Assembly: GCF_006716345.1 (NCBI RefSeq)
Contig: NZ_VFOX01000002.1
Span: 868,001 to 932,000, forward strand
From: Microbacterium saperdae
Lineage (GTDB): Bacteria; Actinomycetota; Actinomycetes; Actinomycetales; Microbacteriaceae
Direction: 5' to 3'
DNA length: 64,000 nt
Part shown: positions 50,416 through 59,211 of the stretch, piece after piece
Layout: each line of letters starts with the position of its first letter
How positions within the stretch are numbered: the first letter of the stretch is position 1
Notes under the pieces: model-generated
Told to the model about the DNA's origin: nothing
Seen by the model: only the letters and a program-made list of their open reading frames with translations
Databases searched by the model: none
Translations under genes and position numbers: made by a program

Positions 50416-50479
50416 CGCCGAGACCCACCGCGCCCGCCGAGACCCACCGCGCTCCGCGTCGAGGGCGGGGGTCTCGGCG
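50416..50479. repeat. Direct plus inverted repeat upstream of sensor kinase
   Basis: CGCCGAGACCCACCGCGC occurs twice in tandem (50416 and 50435, period 19). The complement of its core, GGGTCTCGGCG, lies at 50469-50479, with a degenerate second inverted copy (GGGTGTCGGCG) further right. Likely terminator plus remnant of a repeat element. Confidence 0.6.
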
Positions 50480-50510
50480 CTGGCGATGGGTGTCGGCGTC
50501 GAACGGAACC

Positions 50511-50516
50511 TAGGCT
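50511..50516 (+). promoter_or_regulatory. Leaderless -10 box
   Basis: TAGGCT, 6 bases before the ATG at 50523. Confidence 0.5.
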
Positions 50517-50522
50517 GAACCC

Positions 50523-51704
50523 ATGACCGACGTCGTTCTCGCCGCGGTGCTGGGCGTGCTCGGCGGCATCGTCCTGACGGTGCTGCTGCTGCTCGCGCGT
50601 CGGCTCGCGCGTGGGGCGACCGACCTCGGCAGCGACGCGGAGCAGGCCGCGCTGCGGGCGCTGCATCACGCGAGCCTGGCCGCGCCGCATCTGCGCGGAG
50701 GTCTCTCGACGCCCGAGGTCGTGCAGGCGGCGCGGCACCTGCGGGTGCTGCTGGGCAGTGCGGCGGTCGCGATCGTCGGTGCCGATGACGCGGTCGCGTT
50801 CGACGGTGCCTCCGACGGCTTGGAGTCCAGCGCGGTGCGCATCGCGGAGCGGGTCAGGGCATCGGGTCGACGGCAGGTCTTCCCCGCGTCCGGGGACCAC
50901 GACCATCTGGAAGGCGTCGGAGCGCCGATCGTCGTCGACGGACAGGTGATCGGTGTGGTCGTCGCGTTCGCCGCTCCCGTGCGCGCCGCGCTCGTGCGGG
51001 CGGCGGAGGAGGTCGCCGACTGGTGCGCCGCCCAGGTCGAGCTCGGCGGTCTGGATGCCTCTCGTACGCAGCTGGCCGAGGCCGAACTGCGCTCCCTGCG
51101 CGCGCAGATCTCGCCGCACTTCATCTACAACGCCCTCACCGCGATCGCCTCGTTCATCCACACCGATCCGGTCAGGGCGCGCGAGCTCGTGCTGGAGTTC
51201 GCCGACTTCACCCGCTACTCCTTCCGACGTCAGGGCGAGTTCACCACGCTCACGGAAGAGCTCGGCAGCATCCACTCCTACCTGGAGCTCGAACGCGCAC
51301 GGTTCGGTGAACGGCTCCGCGTCACGCTGCGGATCGCGCCGGAGACTCTGGCCACCGTCATCCCCTTCCTCTCCGTGCAGCCCCTCGTCGAGAACGCGGT
51401 GCGACACGGTCTGGAGCCGGGCGAAGGGGGAGGGGAGATCCGCATCTCCTCGCGCGACGACGGGACGCACACCGAGATCACGGTCGAGGATGACGGCATC
51501 GGGATGGACCCGGAGGGGCTGCGGGCCGTGCTCACGGCGGTCGACGACGGTCTGCACGTGGGCCTGCGCAACGTCGACACGCGCTTGAGGCAGCTCTACG
51601 GCACCGACGGGGGACTGGTCGTGGAGACCAACACGGGCGCGGGTACCCTGGTGCGCATGCGGGTGCCGAAGTCGCAGCCGCTCAACGATCCGGACAACGA
51701 CTGA
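50523..51704 (+). CDS. LytS-type sensor histidine kinase
   Basis: The 393-aa protein has one N-terminal span (~5-25), a GAF-like region (~55-165), the His_kinase domain with phospho-His in AQISPHFIYNALTAI (~His199) and an HATPase domain (~285-385, VENAVRHGLE, DDGIGM). It is the sensor of a LytS/LytTR pair, followed 9 bp later by its regulator. In enterobacteria the related BtsS/YpdA sense pyruvate and control CstA-family transporters, matching the neighbours. Confidence 0.93.
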   Translation: MTDVVLAAVLGVLGGIVLTVLLLLARRLARGATDLGSDAEQAALRALHHASLAAPHLRGGLSTPEVVQAARHLRVLLGSAAVAIVGADDAVAFDGASDGLESSAVRIAERVRASGRRQVFPASGDHDHLEGVGAPIVVDGQVIGVVVAFAAPVRAALVRAAEEVADWCAAQVELGGLDASRTQLAEAELRSLRAQISPHFIYNALTAIASFIHTDPVRARELVLEFADFTRYSFRRQGEFTTLTEELGSIHSYLELERARFGERLRVTLRIAPETLATVIPFLSVQPLVENAVRHGLEPGEGGGEIRISSRDDGTHTEITVEDDGIGMDPEGLRAVLTAVDDGLHVGLRNVDTRLRQLYGTDGGLVVETNTGAGTLVRMRVPKSQPLNDPDND

Positions 51705-51713
51705 GGTGCGCTC

Positions 51714-52433
51714 ATGATCGACGTCCTCGTCGCCGACGACGAGCAGCCCGCCCTCCACGAGCTCGTGCATCTGCTGCGCAGCGATGACCGCATCGGCGAC
51801 ATCCTCACGGCGAGCAGCGGCGCGGATGCCCTGCGCCAGTTGTCCGAGCGCGTCGTGCAGATCGCCTTCCTCGACATCCACATGCCCGGGCTTCTCGGCA
51901 CCGAGCTCGCGCGGGCCTTCCTCGCACTCGCCGAGCCGCCGGCCGTGGTGTTCGTGACGGCCGATGAGGCCCGCGCCGTCGAGGCGTTCGAGCTGCGCGC
52001 GGCGGACTACCTGCTCAAGCCGGTGCGCTCGGAGCGCCTGCGCCGAGCGATCGATCGGGTGGTCGAGCTCGGTGAGACCGCCGTCCCCGGTGACGAGGAG
52101 GCGATCCCGGTCACGGTGGGCTCGGCGGTGCGCTTCGTGCACCGCCGCGACGTGCGCTGGGTGCAGGCGCAGGGCGACTACTCCCGGCTGCACACCGATG
52201 ACGGATCGGGGCATCTCGTGCGCATCCCGATCTCCGAGCTCGAGGCGAGGTGGACGGACGCCGGATTCATCCGCATCCACCGGTCCTGGATGGTGCGCAG
52301 CGCGGCCGTGACCGAGGTGCGGCTGTCGGGTGCGGAACCCTCCGTCTCGGTCGGGGCGATCGCGCTGCCCGTGAGTCGACGTCTGGTGTCGAGTGTGCGC
52401 GATGCGCTCGTGCGCGGGGAGAGCCCCGGATGA
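51714..52433 (+). CDS. LytTR family response regulator
   Basis: The 239-aa protein has a receiver domain (~1-115; acidic pocket DDEQ, phospho-Asp in AFLDIHMPG ~52, Lys in LLKPV) and a C-terminal LytTR DNA-binding domain (~130-235, VRWVQAQGDYSRLHT, FIRIHRSWMV). Likely targets are cstA and the SSS symporter on either side. Its stop overlaps the next gene (ATGA). Confidence 0.95.
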   Translation: MIDVLVADDEQPALHELVHLLRSDDRIGDILTASSGADALRQLSERVVQIAFLDIHMPGLLGTELARAFLALAEPPAVVFVTADEARAVEAFELRAADYLLKPVRSERLRRAIDRVVELGETAVPGDEEAIPVTVGSAVRFVHRRDVRWVQAQGDYSRLHTDDGSGHLVRIPISELEARWTDAGFIRIHRSWMVRSAAVTEVRLSGAEPSVSVGAIALPVSRRLVSSVRDALVRGESPG

Positions 52434-52804
52434 CCGAGGCCCCCAAGCGCGTGCGGGTGACCGCCGACCTTCCGCCCCGCCGGCCCGCGACCCTCACCCG
52501 GGGGATCGCCCTGCCCGGTGCCCCGGCGGACGAGGCGGATGCCGTGTACGCGCGCGCCCTCGTGCGCAGTCAGCTGCGGCTGGCGCTCGGCACGATCGCG
52601 GGCTTCGTGCTGGTCGTGGTCGCCATGGCGCTGGCGATCGCGCTGATCCCCGAGATGGATCGGATCGTGCTCTGGGACGTGCCGCTGTCGTGGCTGCTGC
52701 AGGCGTACGCGTTCTACCCGGTCATCCTCGTCTTCGCGGTCCTGTACGCGCGCACCGCGGCGCGGAACGAACGTCGGTACCGTGCCCTCCGGGACCGCGA
52801 ATGA
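52430..52804 (+). CDS. Small membrane protein linked to SSS symporter
   Basis: The 124-aa protein has a basic N-terminus and two spans (~57-79 and ~89-108). Its position and layout match the small DUF485/DUF4212-like partners encoded just before acetate/carboxylate symporters. It overlaps the response regulator and the symporter genes by 4 bp each, so three proteins are made from one coupled message. Confidence 0.8.
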   Translation: MTEAPKRVRVTADLPPRRPATLTRGIALPGAPADEADAVYARALVRSQLRLALGTIAGFVLVVVAMALAIALIPEMDRIVLWDVPLSWLLQAYAFYPVILVFAVLYARTAARNERRYRALRDRE

Positions 52805-54258
52805 ACGCGGTCATGGATCTGGTCGGCGTCGCGCTCGTCATCATCGCGACGCTGCTCATCGGCGTCTACGGGCTGAAGGTGTCGCGCACCACGGGGGACT
52901 TCTTCGTCGCCTCGCGCACGGTGCGGCCGGTGTGGAACGCCTCGGCGATCAGCGGCGAGTACCTCTCGGCGGGTACCTTCCTCGGCCTGTCGGGGCTGGT
53001 GCTGCTCGACGGCGCCCGCGGCTTCTGGTTCCCGATCGGATATGCGGCCGGCTACCTGCTGGTGCTGGTCTTCGTCGCTGCGCCCCTGCGCCGCAGCGGC
53101 GCGTACACGATCCCGGACTTCATCGAGGCGCGCCTCGAATCGACCGCGGCGCGGCGGGTGACCAGCCTGGCCGTGCTGATCATCGGCTGGCTGTACATCG
53201 TGCCGCAGCTGCACGGCGCTGGTATCACCCTGGTCGTGGTCGCCGGCCTCCCCGAGTGGGTGGGAGCGGTCACGGTCGCCGTGCTGGTCGCCGCATCCGT
53301 CGCGGCCGGTGGCATGCGCGCGATCACCTATGTGCAGGCCTTCCAGTACTGGCTCAAGCTCACGGCACTGCTGGTGCCCGTCGTCTTCATCGCCTTCGCG
53401 CTCAGCAACGGTCCCCACGAGTTCGACCCTGCGCTGGTGTTCCCCGCCGAGGCGGGGCCCTCGGGGTTCGACGCCTACGAGTCGGCATCGCTCCTGCTCG
53501 CGCTGCTGCTGGGCACCATGGGGCTGCCGCACGTGCTGGTGCGGTTCTACACGAGCCCGACGGGGGCGTCCGCGCGCCGCACGACAGTGATCGTGATCGC
53601 GATGGTGAGCGCGTTCTATGCGGTCTCGAGCACGATGGGCCTGCTGGCGCGCATCGCGGCCCCCGATCTCGCGGTGCCGGGCGTCGCCGACACGGTGGTG
53701 CTGCTGCTGCCCTCGCGTGTGTTCCCCGGCGTCTTCGGCGAGCTGCTGACGGCGCTCATCGTGGCGGGTGCCTTCGCAGCGTTCCTGGCCACCTCGGCCG
53801 GACTCGTGGTGTCGCTCGCCGGCGTCATCAGCCAGGACGTGTTCTCCGGCTCCGTGCGCTCGTTCCGACTCTCCGCCCTGCTGTGCGCTCTGGTTCCGCT
53901 CGCGGTCGCACTGCTGACGGCTCCCGCCGGGCTGGTGTCGAGCGTCGGCGTGGTCTTCGTCATCGCGGCATCCACGCTGTCGCCCGTCGTGCTGCTCGGC
54001 GTCTGGTGGCGCGGTCTGACGGCCCGCGGCGCGGTCGCCGGCATGGTGTCGGGCGGGCTCGCGGCAGGACTCGCGCTGCTCGTGCATGCGGCGATCGACG
54101 GCGTCGGGGTCGCCGCGCCCTACCTCGCGCAACCCGCGGCCTGGACCATCCCGCTCGCCACGGCCGTCACGGTCGTCGTCTCGGTGCTCGACCCGCGCAG
54201 CCCGTCGCCGCGCACGGACCGGTTCCTCGCGCGCGTGCACACGCCCGACCGCGGCTGA
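52801..54258 (+). CDS. Sodium:solute symporter (acetate/pyruvate-type)
   Basis: The 485-aa, ~13-span SSS protein has TGDFFVASRTVRPVWNASAISGEYLSAGTFLG (~32-62, ActP-like) and MGLPHVLVRFYTSP (~239). These are features of cation/acetate symporters (ActP/MctC). Located behind a LytS/LytTR system together with CstA, it suggests coordinated uptake of overflow carboxylates such as acetate and pyruvate. Confidence 0.93.
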   Translation: MNAVMDLVGVALVIIATLLIGVYGLKVSRTTGDFFVASRTVRPVWNASAISGEYLSAGTFLGLSGLVLLDGARGFWFPIGYAAGYLLVLVFVAAPLRRSGAYTIPDFIEARLESTAARRVTSLAVLIIGWLYIVPQLHGAGITLVVVAGLPEWVGAVTVAVLVAASVAAGGMRAITYVQAFQYWLKLTALLVPVVFIAFALSNGPHEFDPALVFPAEAGPSGFDAYESASLLLALLLGTMGLPHVLVRFYTSPTGASARRTTVIVIAMVSAFYAVSSTMGLLARIAAPDLAVPGVADTVVLLLPSRVFPGVFGELLTALIVAGAFAAFLATSAGLVVSLAGVISQDVFSGSVRSFRLSALLCALVPLAVALLTAPAGLVSSVGVVFVIAASTLSPVVLLGVWWRGLTARGAVAGMVSGGLAAGLALLVHAAIDGVGVAAPYLAQPAAWTIPLATAVTVVVSVLDPRSPSPRTDRFLARVHTPDRG

Positions 54259-54274
54259 GCGGGGCGGGCTCTCG

Positions 54275-55192
54275 TCAGAGCTTCCGGCTGCGGGGCATGA
54301 GACGCACCGGCGGCAGCGGGGGCGCCGGGATGCGCACGTCGTGGCCGTCGACGGTGCCGAAGCGCGCGGATGCCGCCTCCCACTCCTCGCGGGCCGCGGC
54401 GATCTCGTCATGCGAGCGTCCCGCGAAGTTCCACCACATCACGATGTCGTCCTCGAACGGCTCACCGCCCAGGAGGAACAGCAGCGCACCCGCGGTCGAC
54501 GACACCTCGACCTCGTCGCGGGAGTCGCCCAGGTAGAGCAGCTCGTTGCGCGGCATCGGATGCTCCGCCACCACCACATCGCCCTCGACGAGCATGAGGG
54601 CGTGCTCCCATTCCGGCCGCAGCGGCAGCCGCACGCGCGATCCCGCAGGGACCACGATCTCGGCGCCGACGATCGGCGTGTGCACGGTGGCGGGTGAGAC
54701 GACCCCGGCGAACTCTCCGAGCACGACCGTGGCCTCGGCAGCCGCGCCCGCATCAGCGGCGAGCGTGAGGCCGGGAAGGTCGACGTGCCGCTCGAACCCG
54801 GCAGTGCCGTGGCGGGCGGACTCCGGCAGCACGACCCAGAACTGCAGCGCGTCGAGGGGGATCGGATCCTCGCCGATCGAGTACTCCGAGTGCGAGATGC
54901 CGTTGCCCGCCGTCATCAGGTTCAGCTGCCCGCGGCGCAGGTCGGCGTCGCTGCCGAGCGAGTCGCGGTGCCGGATCTCTCCGACCAGGGGCCAGGTCAC
55001 GGTCTGCAGTCCGATGTGCGGATGCGGCTCCACACGCATGCGCGTCTCGGCGGGACCGAACCGGTCGAGGAAGCACCACGCGCCGATCGTCGGCAGGTTG
55101 CGGTGCGGCAGGGCGCGCAGCACGGTCATGCCGCGCACCCCGCCGAGCGGCACCTCGCGGGGCTCGAGCACGAGCCGGTGCGGACCGATCAT
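54275..55192 (-). CDS. Pirin family protein
   Basis: The 305-aa bicupin has the metal ligands in the N-terminal cupin: EPHPHIGLQTVTW (two His) followed by MTAGNGISHSEYS (His, Glu). The C-terminal cupin covers ~185-285. Bacterial pirins are quercetinase-like or interact with metabolic enzymes. ATG 55192 overlaps the stop of the GNAT gene (TGATG), so it is second in that operon. Confidence 0.93.
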   Translation of the reverse strand: MIGPHRLVLEPREVPLGGVRGMTVLRALPHRNLPTIGAWCFLDRFGPAETRMRVEPHPHIGLQTVTWPLVGEIRHRDSLGSDADLRRGQLNLMTAGNGISHSEYSIGEDPIPLDALQFWVVLPESARHGTAGFERHVDLPGLTLAADAGAAAEATVVLGEFAGVVSPATVHTPIVGAEIVVPAGSRVRLPLRPEWEHALMLVEGDVVVAEHPMPRNELLYLGDSRDEVEVSSTAGALLFLLGGEPFEDDIVMWWNFAGRSHDEIAAAREEWEAASARFGTVDGHDVRIPAPPLPPVRLMPRSRKL

Positions 55193-55530
55193 CAGGCGCC
55201 TGCGGCCTCGGCGCTGTCGTCGGCCGCGTCGGAGTCAGGCGTGCGCGGCCAGCGGATCTCGGCGCCGGGGATCTCGTGCGTCTCGAGGTACCGGGCGATG
55301 TAGGGGCACAGCGGGACGATCGCGTCGCCGGATGCCGCGGCATCCGCCAGCGCGTAGGCGGCGAGCTTTCCGGCGAGACCCTGGCCCTGGAACGCGGGGT
55401 CGACCTCGGTGTGGGTGAAGCGGATCGAGCCGGGGCGCAGGTCGAACTCCGCGAACCCCGCGAGCGTGTCGTCGGAGCGGATCTCGTAGCGCGAAGCGTC
55501 GTCGTTGCGGGTGACGGTGATGTCGGTCAT
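55192..55530 (-). CDS. GNAT family N-acetyltransferase (YjdJ/GTN10-like)
   Basis: The 112-aa minimal GNAT has the acetyl-CoA loop VDPAFQGQGLAGKLAAYAL at ~44-62 and CPYIARYLETH, features of the small COG2388 group. The C-terminal ~20 residues are an Asp/Glu/Ala tail. TAGGTT near 55558 gives a ~25-base leader with GAAGGAG before ATG 55530. Substrate unknown. Confidence 0.9.
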   Translation of the reverse strand: MTDITVTRNDDASRYEIRSDDTLAGFAEFDLRPGSIRFTHTEVDPAFQGQGLAGKLAAYALADAAASGDAIVPLCPYIARYLETHEIPGAEIRWPRTPDSDAADDSAEAAGA

Positions 55531-55592
55531 CGGGGCTCCTTCTGGCGTCTCCGTCCAACCTACGCCCGCCGGGAGCGGCGGGGCCCTCCGCT

Positions 55593-55648
55593 GAGGGGCC
55601 AAGACACGCCGCGGAGCCCGGCCCCGGCGCGGCGTGTCGTGACCTCTC
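55593..55648. repeat. 20-16-20 palindromic element, copy 2
   Basis: Arms GAGGGGCCAAGACACGCCGC (55593-55612) and GCGGCGTGTCGTGACCTCTC (55629-55648) have three mismatches and a 16-base loop, the same geometry and right arm as at 29341-29396. Here the flanking genes are divergent. Confidence 0.8.
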
Positions 55649-55683
55649 GGCAGCTGAACGGGAGCGAGGTCGGTGGAGGTCGT

Positions 55684-55689
55684 TACGCT
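55684..55689 (+). promoter_or_regulatory. Leaderless -10 box of recQ
   Basis: TACGCT, 6 bases before the ATG at 55696. Confidence 0.5.
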
Positions 55690-55695
55690 GGAGGG

Positions 55696-57741
55696 ATGCC
55701 GCAGACTCCCCGTGACCCGTACGCGGATCTGCCGTACGCCGACGAGCCCTACGACGACGGCTGGGAGTCCTCCGCGCCGCCGGAGCCCATGGACTGGGAA
55801 CCGCAGGGCGCCGGGTACGAACCGCCCCTCGACTGGGGCCCCGGACCCACGACCCTGGTCGCGCCACCGGCAGCTCAGGCCGCTCCCGCCGTCCGTCGGG
55901 CGACGCCGAGCCGGTACGCCACGGCGCGCGAGGCGCTGCACACGGTCTTCGGCTACGACGAGTTCCGTGGCGAGCAGGCCGCGATCGTCGATCAGGTGAT
56001 CGGGGGCGGCGATGCGATCGTCCTCATGCCCACCGGTGCCGGAAAGAGCATCACGTTCCAGGTGCCCGCACTCGTCCGCGAGGGCACGGGGCTCGTGATC
56101 AGCCCGCTGATCGCCCTGATGCACGACCAGGTCGACGCGCTGCGCGCCAACGGCGTGAAGGCCGCGTATCTGAACTCGACGCAGTCCTCGCAGGAGCGCG
56201 GCGAGGTCGAGCGCGCGTATGTCGCCGGTGAGCTCGACCTGATCTACGTCGCACCCGAGCGGTTGTCGAACGCCGCGACCACCGCACTGCTGCAGCGCGG
56301 CACGCTCAGCGTGATCGCGATCGACGAGGCGCACTGCGTCTCGCAGTGGGGCCACGACTTCCGTCCGGACTACCTGATGCTCGGCGACCTGGGGGAGCGC
56401 TTCCCCGGTGTCCCGCGCATGGCGCTCACCGCGACCGCGACCCGTGCCACGCATCAGGAGATGACCGAGCGCCTGCGCCTCGACGGCGCCAAGCACTTCG
56501 TGGCGAGCTTCGACCGCCCGAACATCCAGTACCGCATCGTCCCCAAGGTCGACCCGCGCAAGCAGCTCGTGGCCTTCATCCGCTCGCAGGAGTCGGTCCC
56601 CGGATCGGATGCCGCGCCGTGCGGCATCGTGTACGCCCTCAGTCGCAAGTCGGTCGAGCAGACCGCGACCTACCTCGCTGCCCAGGGGTTCGACGCCCTC
56701 CCTTACCACGCGGGTCTTCCGGCCGAGGTGCGCGCCGCCAACCAGGCGCGGTTCCTCCGTGAAGACGGCGTGGTCATGGTCGCCACGATCGCGTTCGGTA
56801 TGGGCATCGACAAGCCCGACGTCCGGTTCGTGGCACACATCGACCTCCCGAAGTCGGTCGAGGGCTACTACCAGGAGACCGGTCGCGCCGGTCGCGACGG
56901 CGAACCCTCGATCGCCTGGATGGCCTACGGGCTCGGGGATGTCGTGCAGCAGCGCCGGCTCATCGACCAGAGCCCCGGCGACCGCACGTTCAAGATGCGG
57001 ATGGGGCAGCACCTCGACGCGATGCTCGCGCTGTGCGAGACGGTGGAGTGCCGCCGCCAGAACCTGCTCGGCTACTTCGGGCAGGAGTCGCAGCCCTGCG
57101 GCAACTGCGACACCTGTCTGGAAGACACCGCGACCTTCGACGGCCTCGTGCCCGCCCAGAAGCTGCTCTCGACGATCGTACGGCTCAAGCGCGAGCGCAA
57201 TCAGTCGTTCGGCGCCGGGCATCTGATCGACATCCTGCGCGGTGCCTCGACCGAGCGCATCCGCCAGCAGGGTCATGAGAAGCTCGCCACCTACGGCATC
57301 GGCGCCGACCTCTCCGACCAGGACTGGCGCAGCGTCGTGCGGCAGCTGCTCGCCCGCGGCATCCTCGTCGCCCAGGGTGACTACGGCACCCTCGCGCCCG
57401 GCGAGCAGGCGGCCGGAGTCCTGCGCGGCGAGACCCCTGTGCCGCTGCGCAAAGACACGATCGGCCGTCCGACCACCCAGGGCCGCGCCCGCAAGGCCTC
57501 TGCTGCCGATGCGCTGGCCGAGGGCGACCGGCCGCTGTTCGAGGCGCTGCGCGCGTGGCGTGCCGAGACCGCGCGCGAGCAGGGTGTGCCCGCGTACATC
57601 GTCTTCGGCGACGCGACACTGCGTGCACTCGCCGAGCATCGTCCGGCATCCCTCGCCGACCTCGACGGCATCACCGGCATCGGAGCCAAGAAGCGCGAGG
57701 CCTACGGCGACGGAGTGATCGCGGTGGTCGCCGCGAACTGA
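55696..57741 (+). CDS. recQ: ATP-dependent DNA helicase RecQ
   Basis: The 681-aa protein has an acidic Pro-rich N-terminal extension (~1-75), then the helicase core with FRGEQ, MPTGAGKS (~112), IDEAHCVSQWGHDFRPDY (~209) and QETGRAGRDG (~394). A zinc-binding RecQ-Ct region with CGNCDTC (~470), winged helix and C-terminal HRDC domain (~610-681) follow. All RecQ domains are present, so it is a 3'-5' helicase for recombination/replication repair. The N-terminal extension is the only unusual part. Confidence 0.95.
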   Translation: MPQTPRDPYADLPYADEPYDDGWESSAPPEPMDWEPQGAGYEPPLDWGPGPTTLVAPPAAQAAPAVRRATPSRYATAREALHTVFGYDEFRGEQAAIVDQVIGGGDAIVLMPTGAGKSITFQVPALVREGTGLVISPLIALMHDQVDALRANGVKAAYLNSTQSSQERGEVERAYVAGELDLIYVAPERLSNAATTALLQRGTLSVIAIDEAHCVSQWGHDFRPDYLMLGDLGERFPGVPRMALTATATRATHQEMTERLRLDGAKHFVASFDRPNIQYRIVPKVDPRKQLVAFIRSQESVPGSDAAPCGIVYALSRKSVEQTATYLAAQGFDALPYHAGLPAEVRAANQARFLREDGVVMVATIAFGMGIDKPDVRFVAHIDLPKSVEGYYQETGRAGRDGEPSIAWMAYGLGDVVQQRRLIDQSPGDRTFKMRMGQHLDAMLALCETVECRRQNLLGYFGQESQPCGNCDTCLEDTATFDGLVPAQKLLSTIVRLKRERNQSFGAGHLIDILRGASTERIRQQGHEKLATYGIGADLSDQDWRSVVRQLLARGILVAQGDYGTLAPGEQAAGVLRGETPVPLRKDTIGRPTTQGRARKASAADALAEGDRPLFEALRAWRAETAREQGVPAYIVFGDATLRALAEHRPASLADLDGITGIGAKKREAYGDGVIAVVAAN

Positions 57742-57802
57742 GCAGTCTCCTCACCACCCACCGGCGAGGGTGAGATGCGCGCGCCCCGGGGCCGCTCACG
57801 GA

Positions 57803-57853
57803 GTTGACACCTGTTGTCGCTGTGGTGTGCTCATTCCGGCGCGAGCTGTCAAC
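57803..57853. repeat. Third copy of the 10.8-kb intergenic element
   Basis: GTTGACACCTG at 57803 and GAGCTGTCAAC ending at 57853 form an inverted repeat with ATTCCGGC inside, the same ingredients as 10814-10938 read in reverse. Its right end overlaps the stop codon of the tandem TetR gene. Confidence 0.6.
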
Positions 57854-59180
57854 GTCGTGGAGAGGAGCCAGGGGAGGAGCCGGGGGAGTTGGCGAGAGCG
57901 GGCGCTCGGCGCGCGGGCAGCACGTCGGCGAGGTGGGCACGCAACTGCTCCGCGATGTCGACCGCGTCCCGGTCGTACAACCACTGGTACTGCAGGCCGT
58001 CCCACATCGCGATCAACCAGAGCGCCTCATGTGCGGGGTCGCGGTGCTCGGGCAGATCGCCGTCGACCTGGGCCAGGCGGAACAGCTCCGTGAAGTAGGC
58101 GACGACGTCGGCGAAGCGGGTGGCGAAGTAGTCGTGGGCGGGATGCCCGGCCGGCACCGCCTCGCAGGACAGCACCGCGTACACCTCGATCAGCCCCGGT
58201 TCATCACGGGCACTGCGCTCGGCACCTTCGGGGAGGCTCCGCAGCATCTCGCCGGCCGAGCGGACGCCGGCGACCTCCTGGTGCAGGCTGATGGCGCCGT
58301 CGCGCTCCGCGAGCACGGCGCTGAGCAGCACGTCCTTCGAGGCGTAGTGATGCAGGAGCGTCGACTTCGACACACCGACGGCGTCGGCGATGTCGCGCAG
58401 GCTGGTGTCGCCGTACCCGTCACGTGCGAAGAGCCGCATGGCGTCGGCGACGATCTGCGTGCGGCGGCGGCGGCCGACCGCATACCCGGGATCCGCCTCG
58501 ACGGTGGTCGTGGACGGCAGCTCCGGGAACGGGCCGGCGGGCGCGGCGGGGGCCGCGATGTCGTCATCCGGATCCCGCCATCCGAGCGGCATCGCCCAGA
58601 GGCTCTCGCGCTCCTCGAGCATCTCGACCACGTTGACCTGCCCCGGCAGGTACTGCGACACCAGTTGCAGCCCGTCCCATCCGGCGGTGTGTCGCACGGT
58701 CTCCCCATCGACGTCGCGGTCCGAGGCGATGACACCGTGGTACTTCGCGTCTTCCAGGACGTCCGCGCTCAGGGCGCGCAGGCGGGCGTAGCGTTCCCGC
58801 ATCCGTGCGTGCGCGGGGTGTGCGGGAGCGGATGCCTCACCGGTGAGGGCGGCGAAGAGCTCGAGGTATCCCTCGGTGCGGGCGTTGCGTTCGGCGAGCG
58901 CGGCGAAGATCAGGTCGCCGGGCTCCGAGGCGGCGGCGATGTCGCTGAAGACCGCCTCGTTGTCGGCTTCCAGCTCGGCCACGACTTCGGCGAGCAGCTC
59001 GTCCTTCGACGCGAAGTGTCCGAGGAGTCCGGGGTGGCTGACGGATGCGGCGGCGGCGATGTCGCGCAGTGATGTCGAGCGGTATCCGTGGCTCACGAAC
59101 AGCTCGTGAGCAGAGCTCAGGATGCGTTGCCGCGTGGCGGAGGCCTGCGCGTGCCGTGTGCCGTTCGTCGTGGTCGTCAT
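57849..59180 (-). CDS. Tandem TetR regulator (two TetR units in one chain)
   Basis: The 443-aa protein holds two complete TetR units: HTH 1 at ~16-62 (STSLRDIAAAASVSHPGLLGHF) with ligand domain to ~215, and HTH 2 at ~240-290 (DTSLRDIADAVGVSKSTLLHHY) with ligand domain to ~425. The HTHs are similar to each other, so the protein may work as a single-chain pseudo-dimer. The C-terminus SPGSSPGSSPRR comes from a short DNA duplication merging into an intergenic repeat. It is divergent from the MFS/GH3 operon, whose promoter region carries a matching tandem repeat. Confidence 0.9.
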   Translation of the reverse strand: MTTTTNGTRHAQASATRQRILSSAHELFVSHGYRSTSLRDIAAAASVSHPGLLGHFASKDELLAEVVAELEADNEAVFSDIAAASEPGDLIFAALAERNARTEGYLELFAALTGEASAPAHPAHARMRERYARLRALSADVLEDAKYHGVIASDRDVDGETVRHTAGWDGLQLVSQYLPGQVNVVEMLEERESLWAMPLGWRDPDDDIAAPAAPAGPFPELPSTTTVEADPGYAVGRRRRTQIVADAMRLFARDGYGDTSLRDIADAVGVSKSTLLHHYASKDVLLSAVLAERDGAISLHQEVAGVRSAGEMLRSLPEGAERSARDEPGLIEVYAVLSCEAVPAGHPAHDYFATRFADVVAYFTELFRLAQVDGDLPEHRDPAHEALWLIAMWDGLQYQWLYDRDAVDIAEQLRAHLADVLPARRAPALANSPGSSPGSSPRR

Positions 59181-59211
59181 CGCATCCCCTCCCTCATCCT
59201 ATCCTCGCTCA

